A DNA stretch of 64,000 nt from Clavaria fumosa. Lineage: Eukaryota; Basidiomycota; Agaricomycetes; Agaricales; Clavariaceae. This document shows positions 21,033 to 33,746 of the stretch, piece after piece; position 1 is the stretch's first letter; each line of letters opens with the position of its first letter. The DNA lies in contig OX637794.1 of assembly GCA_951802425.1 (NCBI GenBank), positions 124,001 to 188,000 of the forward strand, read 5' to 3'. The notes under the pieces were generated by a model. It was not told the DNA's origin and searched no databases. It worked only from the letters and a program-made list of their open reading frames with translations. Both the position numbers and the translations under genes were made by a program.

Positions 21033-22439
21033 ACAGAGATGAGATTTGGGTGCTGAAAGTGGGTTTCTGATTTTGCATGAATTAGGACCATTGAAGCTAC
21101 CAACTCTGAGAGATTGAATGCAGGAACTCAGATTTTCAATATCTCACTGATACATGCAGATTTGGAGGAGCTAGAGCAGATTGAAATTTGCTGCTGGAAT
21201 ACAGTAAGTGATGTTTTTCTGTTTGGCAAGGTCACATGCAAACACAATAATAAGAAAGCAAACAGATTGACTAGCTTTGTTGTTCCTGCCACTCACTGCT
21301 AGGTGCCACACCCACTGGTGCTTACTGCCTGCCACTGCCACCTGCTGCCACCCACTGCTGCTGGTCACTGCTGCCACTGCTGCCAGTCGCTGCTGCCACT
21401 GCTGCCAGTTGCTGCTGTCAGTTGCTGCTGCCACCTGCCACTGCATGCTGCTGGGTGCTGCCACCACTGCTGTCATGGTTGTTGTCTGTTGCCGTTGCTG
21501 CTGATGGACAAAGTGGGGCTGAGCTGAAGACAGTGTGTTGGACTTGAAAGAAATTGCAACATAGGATCACATGATCTTATGTTGAATTTCTTTTGAAGTC
21601 TGACACTTGCTTGTTGCCACACTCAAAGGACAAGATGTGGCTGCTATGTTTCTGCCTCAACCAGAGCCTGAGTGTGCAGATGGGCAAGCCTCATACCAGT
21701 GAGGCAGTGTTTCCTTTGGTGTTGTGGATGGCACTGACACTTCTTTTGCATGTGTCTTAGTTATATCATTTGCAATGTGGATACGTGGTTCTGCTCACCT
21801 ATTGTGCAGCTGACAGACTTGTTGAATGCTGCCTATGTTGTGCATTCTGCCCCCTCTTTGTCATTTCAGGTGCAGTGTTGATGGCACTTTCTGTATTTTT
21901 AGGGCCTGTAATGGCTGCTCTTGCAGAGCCTTGATTTGCTGTATGCAGGGATGAGCAATCCTTCTAGGCTGCAGATGCAGTGTGACCATTTGCTGGTCAT
22001 TAAAATGTTTGAGTTGCAGTTCTTTGCATGGTCAGATTAGTGGTTCTCCTATCTGTCCCAAGCAGATGGTACGTTTTCTGTTCTGTCCATAGTCACCAAA
22101 ATGGCTCAGAATATCCTTCCTGCCAGACAAACTGGGGCTGGACCTGCACTACAAGCAGCTGGTCACACGGTTACACTTTGAGTATGCAATGCTGGTGATC
22201 AACTTGTTCATGCTGCAGGATGATGGTAATCAAGCTGCCACCTTACATAATCCTCTTGCCTTTCTAGTTATGCTGCCACAGCTCAGTCTGTACTACAACT
22301 GAGCTGTGAGTAATTCTGGTTTTCATCAATCATTTCACATTTTCTGATGTCCAAATGTAGAACAGATATCCCTTAGGTAGTTTGCAATGGAGTCCATACT
22401 ATGACTGAGCTAACAGATATCCCTTAGCCTTGATTTCTA
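21033..22439. other. No gene seen; CTG-rich microsatellite
   Basis: A patch of ctgctgccactgctgcca repeats at about 21300-21500 yields spurious frames on both strands. The rest shows no domain. By position it lies between a copia LTR and a copia gag and may be untranslated leader or decayed DNA. Confidence 0.4.
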
Positions 22440-22494
22440 TAGATTATGAGATCCAATGCACAAAACGACATGCCTAACCCCAACTTGTCAAACA

Positions 22495-24385
22495 GTACTA
22501 TTGCTGTCCCTTGACTCTGTGACAATGGAGTGAACTGGCCAGACTACCAGTCGAAAGCCAGGACAGCTATGGGTGTGAGAGGGTTAATACAACATGTTGA
22601 TGGAACTGTGAGAAAACCAGTACCTTACCCTGAAGTAAATGGGGTCCTGATGAAAAGCCAGGTCTTGAGGCTACTGACAATGATGTGGAAGAGAAAGAAA
22701 AGAGACTAGATGAGTATGAGCAGGAGTATGGTGTGCAGCATGTCATGCTCACCACAATATTGCCTCACCTCACCACCCTCATCAAGTCTATGACTGCATC
22801 CAAGTAGTGATGGGATGGTTCAGTTCTGAACCAGGGTTCAAACCTGAACTTTTGAGAACTGGACCAAAGGCTGGTTCAAAGTTCAGTCAATGGTCAAACT
22901 GAACCTTTTTTCAGGTTCAAGAGGACCAAAATTGGTTGAACCATTACCAAATTAGGTAAAAGTCTGGTTTTTGAACCTCGAACCAGACCAGAACTGGGTT
23001 CAAGGTTTGAAAATTTGCCTGAACTGGACCTTAAGTCCAGTTCGGAGTTCGAAATTTATGGTCAAGAACTGGACTGAACCGGACTTTTACATCACTACAT
23101 CCAAGATGTGGACAGCAATCCATAATGATGCTATGAAGAAAAGTCAGTACACAAAGTGGATACCTGCTGCAGGCTCCAATCAATACTCTGTGATAAGGAT
23201 GGAGATGTCAAGGTGCACCTCAATGCCATGACAAAACTCTGACATGAGCTAGAAGGAATAGGCGCATCTGGATGAAGACTTTGGAACAATGTTACTTACC
23301 TTGTTCCCACACAGCTACTGCTCACTCCTTCACATGATCACTCATGCCACTAGCCTTTCCAGCACGGTAGGCAAAAGAGGGCCAAGCACCCTGGCAAAAG
23401 AAGGCAGACAAGGCAAATACTGCAGCTACATCAACTCCAAAGCAGAAAGATAATGAGGATTACCTCGCATTCACCTGTCTTGGTGACCCTCTTACTGCCA
23501 CTGCCACCTCTCCCAGTGTCAAGTGACTGCATGAGGTTATCCTCAACAGCAGAGTGACCACACACTTCTGCCCAGATAAATCAATGTCCATGCTACTGCC
23601 CACAAAGCAGTTACAGCTGCTGATGCTGCATTCTTAGCTCCATTGGATGTGGGGACATACTCCTCAATGTTCCTAATGGAATGGGGGTTAGTAAGTTCAA
23701 GCTCAAAAATGTCGCTCATGCACTGAGCATGGCATTCATGCTCATATCCATTGGAAAGCTCAACAATGCTGGATGTACTGCAGAGTTCACAGTGAACTCC
23801 TGCCTGGTGAGTGATCCTGCAGGCAGAGTAATAGCTTGCATTCCAAAAACAAATGACCTGTATCGCATCTCAGCCTTGTCAGTTACAACAGACACTGCTC
23901 ACATAGCGATCAACCCTCAGAAACTCACCTTGCATCAAACTTTGTGTCTTTGGCCATGTAAACTATGCAGTGGTCAAACATGCAATCTCTACCAAGAAAG
24001 TTACTGGGATCAAGATAGAGGACACAGCTGACACACCTTTTTGTGACACCTGTGCTCAGGCCAAGCCAAATTGCCCCCCATTCCCTGAAAAGGCATCAAA
24101 TAGAGTGGAGAAGTATGGCAAATACATCCACACCAATGTATGGGGCCCAACACCCACCACATCGATTGGCAGGAACTGCTACACTGTGGATTTAGTTGAC
24201 AATGGTTGCTATACAGAAAAAGTCTCAGGCATTCAGCACATACAAGAAGCTCGAAGCTGAAATCAATACTCATGGGAATACAAAGGTCAAATACCCTTGT
24301 TCAGACTGTGGTGGAGAGTTCCTTGGCAATGCGTTCTTGGACCACCTAGCAGAAAAGGGCACAAAGCACACACACAAGCAAGTCA
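22495..24385 (+). pseudogene. Copia gag, protease and integrase N-terminal part, broken
   Basis: Gag-like reading includes ARTAMGVRGLIQHVDGTVRK (about 22553) and, across the hAT insertion, MTASK joined to MWTAIHNDAMKKS. DKDGDVKVHLNAMTKL follows at about 23200. The protease motif region contains TTHFCPDK. From 23700 the GAG-pre-integrase domain reads AFMLISIGKLNNAGC and GRVIACIPKTNDLYRI. The zinc-binding pair CDTCAQAKPN and integrase core GKYIHTNVWGPTP follow. Several frame changes separate the parts. Confidence 0.8.
22805..23097. mobile_element. hAT-type MITE, 293 bp, in copia gag
   Basis: Termini are TAGTGATGGG and TTACATCACTA. The exact 8-bp target duplication is CATCCAAG at 22797-22804 and 23098-23105. 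The interior is rich in ggttca and gaaccag blocks. Dropping the element and one duplication restores the copia frame exactly. Confidence 0.92.
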
Positions 24386-26328
24386 CCTGAGGTGAGCAAT
24401 CTGATGCATTATTTAGGCTAATTACCATTAGTTGGTTATGCATGGAAGATGGTAAGTTGCTGTGCCACTGCATTGCATCACCCTCACCTCCCCAGCTCCT
24501 GTCGCATTGCATCACCCTCGCCTCCCCAGCTCCTGTCATGTTACATCATCCCTGCCTCCCAGCACATTGCATCATCCGAGCTCATGCATCACTCTTGCTG
24601 TCATGCATCCCGCTCACTGATGCCTGCCACCCGCCCTTCTGCCACCACCTGCCACTCGCCGCCCACTCCCCACCCCGCTGCTCCTGCCATGCCATTGCTG
24701 CCACTCCCTGCCCAGCTGCTACCAATGGCCCCAGTCCCCACCATTGGTCTGTGACCACGGTTGGGGGCTTGGGCCATTGCTACAGGGAGGGAGGGCACAC
24801 CTGGCAGGCAGCCTATTGTGGCTGCCATGCTGTGCTGGCGCAGTCGACCGCATACTACTTGATGACACATCTGTGGGACGACGGGGTGATCAGGCCGACG
24901 GACACATGGGACATGGTGGGTCTGGCGCTCGCGCTGGCTGCTTCGTGTACGGGCGCTGCGGCTGCGGCTGGGGCTGCCCCCGTCACCGTCGTCGTCGTTG
25001 TTGCCCCTCCTGCTGCCATCGTCATTGGGCCACTGCTGAAGAGAGGGAGAGAGGGAGGTGAAAGAGAGAGGGGGGAGTGTGAAAGAAAGAGAAAAAAGAA
25101 AGAAGGAGGAACATGTGCCAGCAGTTGTCGCCATCGCCATTGTCGCCTGGGGGAAGAGCCCTAGCCACTGCTGTCATATCATCATCGCCTACTGCTGTCA
25201 TAGTCACCATCACTGTCTGCTGGGGCCATTATCGCCATCATTGTCTGCCACAGGTGTTGTCAATGTCATTGCCAGCTGCTAAATGGTGGATTAGTGAGGG
25301 GAGAAGGGGGATGGGGATAATGATGCACCATTGCTAGCACAAGTGTGGCTGGTCAAGGCAGTTGTCTAGTCACACATGTAACTGTAAAGCAAGAAACTGA
25401 TTCAATCATCATCACACTTTTTAGACAGCATTTTACATTGTAAATTTAACATAGGATTGTTGAGCATGTGGACTCAATCCTTCCCAATTATTTTCAGAAT
25501 TTATTATACTCAGACTAGGATGCAAGGACAGTTTTTCTGTCAGTAGGACAGATACTGTGGCTGTGACTTATGGGTCTCAATGAGGTGCAGGCGATGACAG
25601 TGATGACGATGACCACTGGTGCATGTTCCTCCCTCTTTTTTTTCTCTCTTTCTTTCACCCTCCCCCCTCTCTCTCCCCCCTCTCTCTCTCCCCTCTCTCT
25701 CTCCCTCTCTTCAGCAGTGGCAAAATGATGACAGTGGTGGGAGGGGCAAGAACGACGACAACAGCGACAGGGCTGACAGGGGCGATGGGGGCGACAGGTG
25801 CGACGAGGGCAGCGGCCACGATAGGCTGCCTGCCAGGTGCACCCTCCCTCCAAGCCCCCAACTGTGGTCACAGACCAATGGTGGGGACTGGGGCCATTGG
25901 TAGCAGCTGGGCAGGGAGTGGCAGCAACAGCAGGGAAGGAGCGGCGGGGTGGGGGGCGGGTGGCAGGTGGCGGCAGAAGGGCGGGTGGCGGGTGGCAGCA
26001 GAAGGGCGGGCAGCAGGTGGCAGCAGAAGGGCAGAGGCGGGTGGCAGCAGCATGGCGGGCGGCGGGTGGCGGCAGCAGGGCAGGCAGGTGGCGGCAGCAG
26101 GGCAGGCAGCAGGCATCAGCGAGTGTGATGCATGATGGCAAGAGTGATGCATGAGGGATGATGCATTATCCCCTCCAGGAGTCATGCATTATGTACCCCA
26201 TGGCCATGCATCATTTCCCTTTGTGTGATGATGCATCCTCACCATTCACAAACTTACTGTCTTCTATGCATCACATGCTTACTGTAATTACAATAGATTA
26301 TTGCATTAATTTACTTGAATTGCCTGAG
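24386..26328. mobile_element. Foldback element with ~700-bp inverted arms, in copia integrase
   Basis: Left arm (about 24386-25150) and right arm (about 25590-26328) are inverted copies. For example tgcatggaagatggtaagtt near 24440 pairs with its complement near 26260, and Pro/Ala-rich frames of near-identical sequence run outward on opposite strands. The flanks share AGCAAGTCA (24377-24385 and 26327-26335). The exact edge is ambiguous by a few bases, so the duplication is 7-9 bp. Nine bases would fit Mutator-like elements, eight hAT. No transposase is present. Removing the element and one repeat gives an in-frame copia integrase. Confidence 0.82.
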
Positions 26329-26760
26329 CAAGTCAGCATTGTGGAACGCTGGAACAGAACGAAAGCTGAGCTAGCACAAGCTATGCTCATAGACTCCATG
26401 CTTCCCAAGAGTCTCTGGGCTGCAGCTATGAGTCATGCAGCATGGATAAAAAACTGTGCACCTACCTGCACACTCAACAGCAATATGCCATACCAAGCTC
26501 AGTACAGCAAACACCCAGATTTCTTGAAAGCTGTTCTGTTCGGGACTCATGCATGGGTGAAGATAGTCGATGCCGAAAAGCTCGACACATGTGCATGCTT
26601 TGGCTACTTCGTTGGTTTTGATCAGATGAGCACAAGCTAGAGTCAAGCACAAAATGGTTTTTGACTGTGATAATGAAGCTGATGTTAAAGGGATGTCCAA
26701 TGAGCCTAGATGGCTGTGACGAAGAGTAACAGGCCTAGAAGGCTGGTACAATGGAGTATG
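26329..26760 (+). pseudogene. Copia integrase C-terminal part
   Basis: It reads VSIVERWNRTKAELAQAM and LIDSMLPKSLWAAAMSHAAW, the conserved copia integrase stretch before the reverse transcriptase, then AWVKIVDAEKLDTCACFGYF. It joins in frame to the part ending at 24385 when the foldback element is removed. Coding sense ends near 26640-26760. Confidence 0.85.
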
Positions 26761-27000
26761 GACTCCAGGGGAAGTTTCATTACTCCTTGTTTTATTTTTG
26801 TTTCACAATTATCATTACTATGGCTACCACAGGCTGGTATAAGCCTTAGTATAGTCATCCACACTCCATAGCTTTGTCCAGAACTAAGGAGTGAGTACTT
26901 ACTGTTTTCCTCTACTGATAAAGTTGCTAGTCTTACTCTATTCAGGTATCTATCAATATAACTTATAGCTTCATTTAGAACTAAGGATCTTACTCTATTC

Positions 27001-27238
27001 TAGTGATGGGATGGTTTGGTTCTGAACCAGGGTTCGAACCTGAACTTTTGAGAACCAGACCAAAGTCCAGTTCAAGGTTCAGTCAATGGTTGAACCAAAC
27101 CTTTGTTCAGGTTCAAGAGGACCAAAATTGGTCGAGCCATTACCAAATTAGGTAAAAGTCCGGTTTTTGAACCCCAAACTGGACCAGAACCAGGTTCAAG
27201 GTTCGAAAATTTGCCTGAACCAGACTTTTACATCACTA
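27001..27238. mobile_element. hAT-type MITE, 238 bp
   Basis: Same family as 22805-23097: TAGTGATGGGATGG start, CATCACTA end, gaaccaggttc interior. Target duplication CTCTATTC is exact at 26993-27000 and 27239-27246. Confidence 0.92.
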
Positions 27239-27246
27239 CTCTATTC

Positions 27247-28001
27247 AGACTAATATCTACTCTATTGCTGCTAATAGCTGACCCTGTGGTTTGGACAGCT
27301 GAGACACTGGCTGCAGGGGAGAGACATAAATTCATTCAGCATCCTGCTCCAACCCATGATGCAGGGTTGGGGAACTGTAATCCACTACTGAATGGCAAAA
27401 TCCTACACCCATGCTTTGTATTGCATTGCATTAATTATATGATTTCAGAGTGAGCTTCCTTGGTTGCTCACTTCTGGATCTGCATTATAAAGCCAGTGCT
27501 AACTGTGATTTGCAATTGCAATTTGCAGTGCATTTTCATAATATCAGCTTGCTAGTCCAAGGTGGATTTGCATGTGAAAGGCTAGCAAAATGCAGTGTAT
27601 TGGGTTGAATCATCTCACAGGTTCCTTTCTCAAAAATTATAATAATAAATAGTTTGCAACGTGCAAATGTGCAGATCAAGGATGGCATGGTCCCGCACTT
27701 CGGTTGTAATTGATTTGCGGGACTGCAATATATTGTTGACCCGCACATCAGTGGTTAGTATTTGGTGTGCAGCAATGCATTAGCCTTGGCCCATGCTTGA
27801 CATATGGGTCGTACTATCCCTCCCTGCACATTGTGGTAATGTGGGGGAATGCACGAACACTGGCCATGCTGCAGTAGTGATTGACATGTAGGATTCTGCT
27901 ATCTTTTGATGAACATTATTGGCAACTGGTTGATTGATGGATAGATGGATGGCTATTATCTTTCCTAAAATGATGCCTACCTACTTTATGTAATGGCTAT
28001 G
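27247..28001. other. Intergenic; one 32-bp hairpin repeat
   Basis: No coding frame is supported. A TCCCGCA..TGCGGGA hairpin of 32 bp lies at 27691-27722. The minus-strand gene ending at 28002 should have its terminator here. A clear polyadenylation signal was not identified. Confidence 0.4.
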
Positions 28002-31000
28002 CTAATATCTGAGCTTAGATGGACCAGCTACTATCTCAATATCACTATTATCACTGGAGGTTGCTCGGCGCCTCTTCTGGCCAGTCAATGTGCGCGCTGT
28101 GATGCACTCCACACTTGAAACTGACTTTGCTTGAGTTTCCCCAACCAGAAACGTCAGAGCATCATAGGGCCCAAATGGTTTCTCCTTGAGCAGTGTTACC
28201 AATGAATGGTACACATTCTGAATCTCATCTTGGGCAAGTATGCCCCAGTCACGACCAAAGACTCCAGCCTTGAGAGCCCCAGCACCATGTCCCCAAGTGA
28301 CACCCACCCGAAGAAGGTTGAAAGATGTGACCCCTTTGACACCTGAAATCATGAATGATAATGAATTAAAATGAAATCTAGATGACTGACTATGTTTTGT
28401 TGCCCAATCACCGAGGCTGTTCTTGTTGGCTGCCATATGTTTCCGTAGTGGGCTTGTATTGTCATAGAGGGCAGCAATGAAGGTGCTGAACATGGACATG
28501 AAAATAGATGGGTCTGACATGCCCCGTCGTTTTGGCTTTGCAATCCAGGGAGCTGTCCGAGCAATTTCACGAGTCCTTCGCCTGGTGGCCCCCTTTAAAC
28601 TGAGACGTGTGTCATCTGGAGCAAACATATTTGGGAGGCACCGTGACAAGAGGATCCCAATCAGCAGGCCTAGATGATGGGTGACCGCTGTTGGATCATA
28701 GCAATTTTGGAACCAGAGGTAGGTATCCTGAATAAATCCAGTAGAGTCCCTGGGAATACTCCAGTCCATTGGCAGCTTTGTACAATGAAGAAAATTGTGG
28801 AGGTTGTCCAATGTGGTTTCTGATGCAGTCCAATCAATATGGTGGTCGTCTCCTTGTGCTGCCTTCTCAGCGTCCCGAAGTGCTTGAGCCATTTGTTCAG
28901 CTGGATGCATGGCCATCACCCTAGCACCTTGCACTTGTGCCTTGCCTTTCTCTGCAAGTCCAAGTTGTGCCCATGAGTTCCAAACAGGGATGCGAGTGGG
29001 GCGACCTGCTCCATGACTTCTGTTCAGCGTCCAGGGCACAAAGTGGATTTTTTTGAGATTTGTAGCAATGCGTAGCACATGCTTGACAAATTCCTCCTTT
29101 CCTTTGGCATTGAAGTTAAGTCGGCCAATGTATCGAACTGCAACTTTGAGGACAGGCAAGAAGGTACCTGAGGGAAGGATAGGGGCCTTAACCACAGTTG
29201 AGTTTGTCTCTTTGGCCATGGAATAGAGCAATCCTGCAAACTCGTCTGGAGACATCTTGTTTTGTGTCATGTTTGGAAGCCCATCAACAATCTCCTCCCG
29301 TTTCCGACAAATTGCCCGTAACAGCATCTGAAAACCAAGGGCACCATAGTCAAGAGGGTAGTTTGTTTTACACCAATTCTTCAAGGCACGTTGCCTCTCT
29401 TGTGCTGGAACCAAGGTGTATTCGTCTGTGTCGTCATCAGAATGGGGAGTTTTGATGTCTGACTCAACACCAGATGTCACAATGGCTTTCACATCTGAGA
29501 TGAACATTTCCAAAGCTATATCAGCGATGATTATGCCCTTCCGCAGTGTGTCATCTGAAATTTCCCGGAAGTAATCAGGTGAGGAGTGGGCCAGGGCATG
29601 ACGAATACGAAATTCTGCTTCATAAGCCTAAAGCAAGAAAGATATGATTTAGCTTCAGAAGTAAATTTGTTAAGAGAAAATGAATGAAAATTTAATGCCT
29701 GACAACATTCCAGACCTGAACCTGAATGAATAATTCCACACATAGGTCATGGACTGCCTGTCCCGCCCATCAACTGTCTCTGGTGTGCGGGACATTGAAA
29801 TGTTCATTCCTAATGTGCAAAGTTGGCCAGTCCCCGCCATCCAACTATCTCCAGTGGGCGGGACATCGCAGCAACTGAGGAATGAATATTGTTGGAAGGA
29901 CTCACAAAATAGTGTGCTTCACCATATGTAAGCATCTGAGCCCGCTTTGAGGATGTGGCAGGGTATTTCCCATTGGCAGAGAGTGGCCACTGAGTCGCAT
30001 CCATGCAAAGTGGTGCTGTCATATCGACTGTTATAGCGCTTCCAAACAATGGCCGGACTGTGGGCATGCCATGCTGGACTAGGCCTCGGGAAATCCACAA
30101 TGGCTCCATCAGGTTCTTGCTTAGGACTTTTGCATTCCCTCCGAGAGCATATGCAAGTGCCCTCTCCAAGGTGGATGAAAATTCAACAACGTAAGGGGAT
30201 GGCTTTCCCCCTGCTCTGATCTTCTTGTGTTCAGTATCCCAGATAGTCTCGAGGAGGTGACAGATGCCATAGGTGGTCCATTTATAGAGGTTTGGAAATA
30301 CCTGACAAAATTGAGTTCAGAATTAGACTTTCACATTAGACGGTCTGAACAATGTGGTGTTTATACCTCAGGTCTCAAAACTAGTAAATGTTGTTTCAGC
30401 TGTTCAAAAACCTCTGGTCGGGACCAGGCACCAGTGAGTGGTGTAATAATGTTGTGGAAGAGTTCTCTGTTACAGAAGAACATTAATATACAAGGCTGCA
30501 ATTGAGGAGTGTAAACCTGGGCTTGCCTTCCATTTCGTTTGGATGAATGAATTTTTCGAAGGTCAACACGGAAAACCTGCTCCATTCTGAGTGCTCGGGG
30601 ACAGCCTGGAACATTGATTTTGTGCTTGAACCGGTCGAATGGGAGGGCACTTGCACAATGTTGTTGTTTCTTCATTGCAATGCGCTTGGCCTTTGCAGTG
30701 GCGGAATAAGCACCTGATAAAGCAGCAGTGATGTAACCTTTCTGGACATCATGTCCACCTGCACAGTGGGCAGCACGATGGCTCAGTTCGTTGTATGCTT
30801 GAGATGCCACAGCAGTGAGAACTTTGCTAGATGGATTCAGAGCTTGTTCGACTTCAGTGTCACTTTGGTCATCAGATTCAGTGCCACCCATGGTACGTCT
30901 TCCCATGTAGACGTTGACCTCCTTGATTGTTTGGTTAAAGGCAGGCATGACCCCATTGGCCTGAATGTGTCCAAAATCACGGAGGAAGGCCTGGGGGAAA

Positions 31001-33142
31001 ACCTTGACTTCGGTGGGCTTGGATCCACCATCATCAACATCTGCATCCTCACCCTCTGACCTATACATGAGCTCGATGCTGTCACTCCCATAGATGAAGA
31101 GTGACTCGATAGTCCTAAGGTTGACGAGAACACCACAAGGATCCTCATCCTCGTCAACAAAAGCTTCACGCCGAGGTATCTTGAGCCCTGAAGAGTCATA
31201 TAGCCTGATTTCATGCCCCATCTCATCCAAAAGAGGAGTATCCAGAAGGTTGACTTCCTGTCTGTGGTTGGGATCCCAGTGATCAAACACAGATCCGTGA
31301 TGATAATCATAGTTGTCTTGCAGTTCCTCGATGGGGGTTGGATCCCAGCCAACAACTTGCTGAGCACTGCGAAACAAAAAATAGTTGGAAATGATCAATA
31401 ATCCCTTCACGGCTGATCACAAACACACCTGATGTCAGTGACCAAAGCAAACATCACATAGTCCACCTTGTCATAGTGTCTTTCTGAGTTCCACCTGCCA
31501 CCCTCTGTGTCAAGTGTGTGTTGCTGACATATAAGTTGGTCTTGCCCAAAGATTGACGTTACAGAACAGGGCAGGTGTGACTGCAAGAAGCCATCTGATC
31601 TCCATTCAGGAGGGGAGTTCTCCACAAATTTGGAATATTCCTTGATGAGCCGCTCATTGAGGAACAGGAGATCTTCAAGTCGAAGTTGTATTTTTGGCTG
31701 CTCCCTGAAACAAAGAAAGTTAATGATGGATGATTGAAATTTTTAACAAGCGTTCCGCATATCGCTTGCCAATGTTAGGCGGGCAGCCTGCACATTGTGA
31801 GACAGTGCTTTGCGGGCAGAATGTTTCAGTGCCCACAGTGTCGGCTCACATTGATAAAGTGGGGCTGAATGCCGCCCGCATAGCGTTGGCTCACGATGAG
31901 CGGGCACAGAGCATCCCAGTCAGCATTGGCAAGCAATAAATATGGGTGAGCTGGAGTCTTGCCCGCAAATCGTAGGCCAACGCTATGCGGGCAGGATACA
32001 GTCCCTACAATGTCAATGAGCTGGAATCTTGCCCGCACATCGTGGGCCAATGCTATGTGGGCAGGATACAGACCCTCATCATTGTAAGCAATGGTGTATG
32101 GAAAAATCCTGCCCACACAGCACTCGCTCACAATAACTACCCATTTGAGCCGACAATAATAGGCCAGAAGATATGGTTGTAGAAAAATAGGGTCTGGAGT
32201 GAAGAGAACGTACATGATGTTTGTCACTTCGTCGAAACCCGGTTCCCCAGACCCAATGTTGATTCCATAAGGGTTAAAGCAGTCGAAGGATCGTCCAGAT
32301 ATCTTGGCTAGAATAGTAGCAAAGAGCATCACTATCATTCGGTAATGCTTTGAGGAAAGACGGGTATTGTCTCCAGTGCAAAAGCTTGACACATTGTCTT
32401 CTGCTGTCCCATCAACTATACCCTTCGGACACATAGCCAGATATACGTTTTCATTTCTGCAACGACCAATATGCAGGAGTCGCCCAGCTGGGTTGTACCC
32501 AAGGTTTGCAAACTTTGTTTTGAAGTCTCGATAAGGAGCATGCAGATCAAGTTCAAATGAGAAAGTATGATCACTTTCAACATTTGGGATCACTGCCCAT
32601 AGTCCAGGTGTGTTTGAAACAGCAAGCATGAAGTCAAGTCGGTGCCTAGAGCAGTCCCAGAGAAGGGCATCTTCATCAACTGGAATCTTCAAGTTGACAT
32701 CAATCAAGACCTGGCACCGGTTCTGTAAGAGGGCGATTGCATTTCGGGCATTTTTCTTCTCGTAAATGGTCTGATATTTTGAAAGAGGGATGGTGTGCAC
32801 TTTCTTTCTTTCATATTCGTCTTGTTCTGAAGATGGAAGAATGGCATCCACAGAACGCAGCGCTCGCAGGATCGTTTCTTGGTCAAGGCCATCATCTGCT
32901 TGCAGTGCCTGGCTGACAGCAGCAATGTCAAGTGGAGCATTTTGCTCCTCACATTCACTTTCGCCAGGACTTCTCCACATAAGTCAGTGACTTAATAACT
33001 AAAGAAATTGTGGGACTGATTGTATGACATACTCTGATGGATACATCACGTGATCAGGGATCTCATTGATGTCCTGGTTGGCTTCAACTTCAACCTCAGA
33101 CTCTGAAATGTCAATAGCAGGAGGGGCATCGTTCGGTGGCAT
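28002..33142 (-). CDS. Large unrecognised protein, 1388 aa, six exons
   Basis: I do not recognise this family. A model closes perfectly: exons 33142-33033, 32972-32214, 31704-31429, 31366-30367, 30301-29906 and 29627-28002, total 4167 nt with no internal stop. Donors are GTATGT, GTACGT, GTGTGT, GTATAA and GTGAGT; acceptors are mostly TTTCAG, GCAG or TTTAG. The N-terminus is acidic. Exon 2 contains SGRSFDCFNPYGINIGSG; exon 4 has an Asp-rich patch and CAGGHDVQKGYITAAL; exon 6 is alpha-helical-looking with a basic, Ser-rich tail. No signal peptide or membrane segment is evident. Introns 2 (509 bp) and 5 (278 bp) are unusually long and hold 32-bp hairpin repeats. The intact frame suggests a functional or recently functional gene, perhaps of a lineage-expanded family. 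Confidence 0.72.
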
Positions 33143-33746
33143 GATGCAAGGTGGAGGGATTCAGGAGTCGTGTGGAAAGTCTTTCTTATATTTGAAGGCT
33201 TTATATGGACCCTGATGAGAAAAGTGCACTAGAAACTAAGATCAGAATTCTTAAATTACATGGTCTGATTTTTCCGGGCTACACCCTGAGTTTTCCTTGT
33301 GGAATTCTATGGAGTACTTTTATGGTTAGACCATCAATTTTTCAAAATTAATTAATTAAAAGTTCAAACTCAGTTTGGTAATGAACTGGACTGAGCTGGA
33401 CTTCGGCATCACTACCTGCTCCTCCATGTGCTACTTCTAATCCCCGACTGATATGTCCTGGTGGGCATGCCCTACCCAAATCTCATTTGTCATCTTTACA
33501 ATTTTGCAACTGAAACCATTTTTGTGTCCATCAGTTAAACGTCTGTCAATCAATATCAATCAATCCAAGTTCATTCAACTTGTTCAAATTGAGAAAAACA
33601 GGGAACCATATCCAAGAAGGGCGGACACATTTGGGATGGCATGGGTACAGGAGGCAAGAAGCAACAAATGGACAGACAGCTTCAGAAAGCACAGCTGAGC
33701 ATACGAAGGGGACATGGGCTTGGTAAACAAACAACAAACAACTATA
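33143..33746. other. Gap between the two large genes
   Basis: No coding frame is supported. ctggactgagctggacttcggcatcacta ending at 33415 resembles the right end of the hAT MITE family; no matching left end or duplication was found. The upstream control region of the 28002-33142 gene must lie here. Confidence 0.4.

Larger units (their letters stand above)
22440..26760 (+). mobile_element. Ty1/copia element, decayed, with two nested insertions
   Basis: Removing the small hAT element (22805-23097) and the foldback element (about 24386-26328) leaves one copia coding region in order: gag, protease-like stretch (HFCPDK near 23565), GAG-pre-integrase and integrase core. It stops near 26760 without reverse transcriptase, so the 3' half is missing. 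Frame changes throughout show it is old, and CpG is scarce. Confidence 0.8.

Noticed and set aside
21171..21527. Cys/His/Ala-rich frames resembling a zinc protein
   Set aside because: They are translations of a CTG/CCA microsatellite on both strands.
24442..26190. Pro/Ala/His-rich frames of 160-240 codons on both strands
   Set aside because: They lie in the inverted arms of the foldback element, occur in mirrored pairs and follow its internal repeats; no domain or codon signal.
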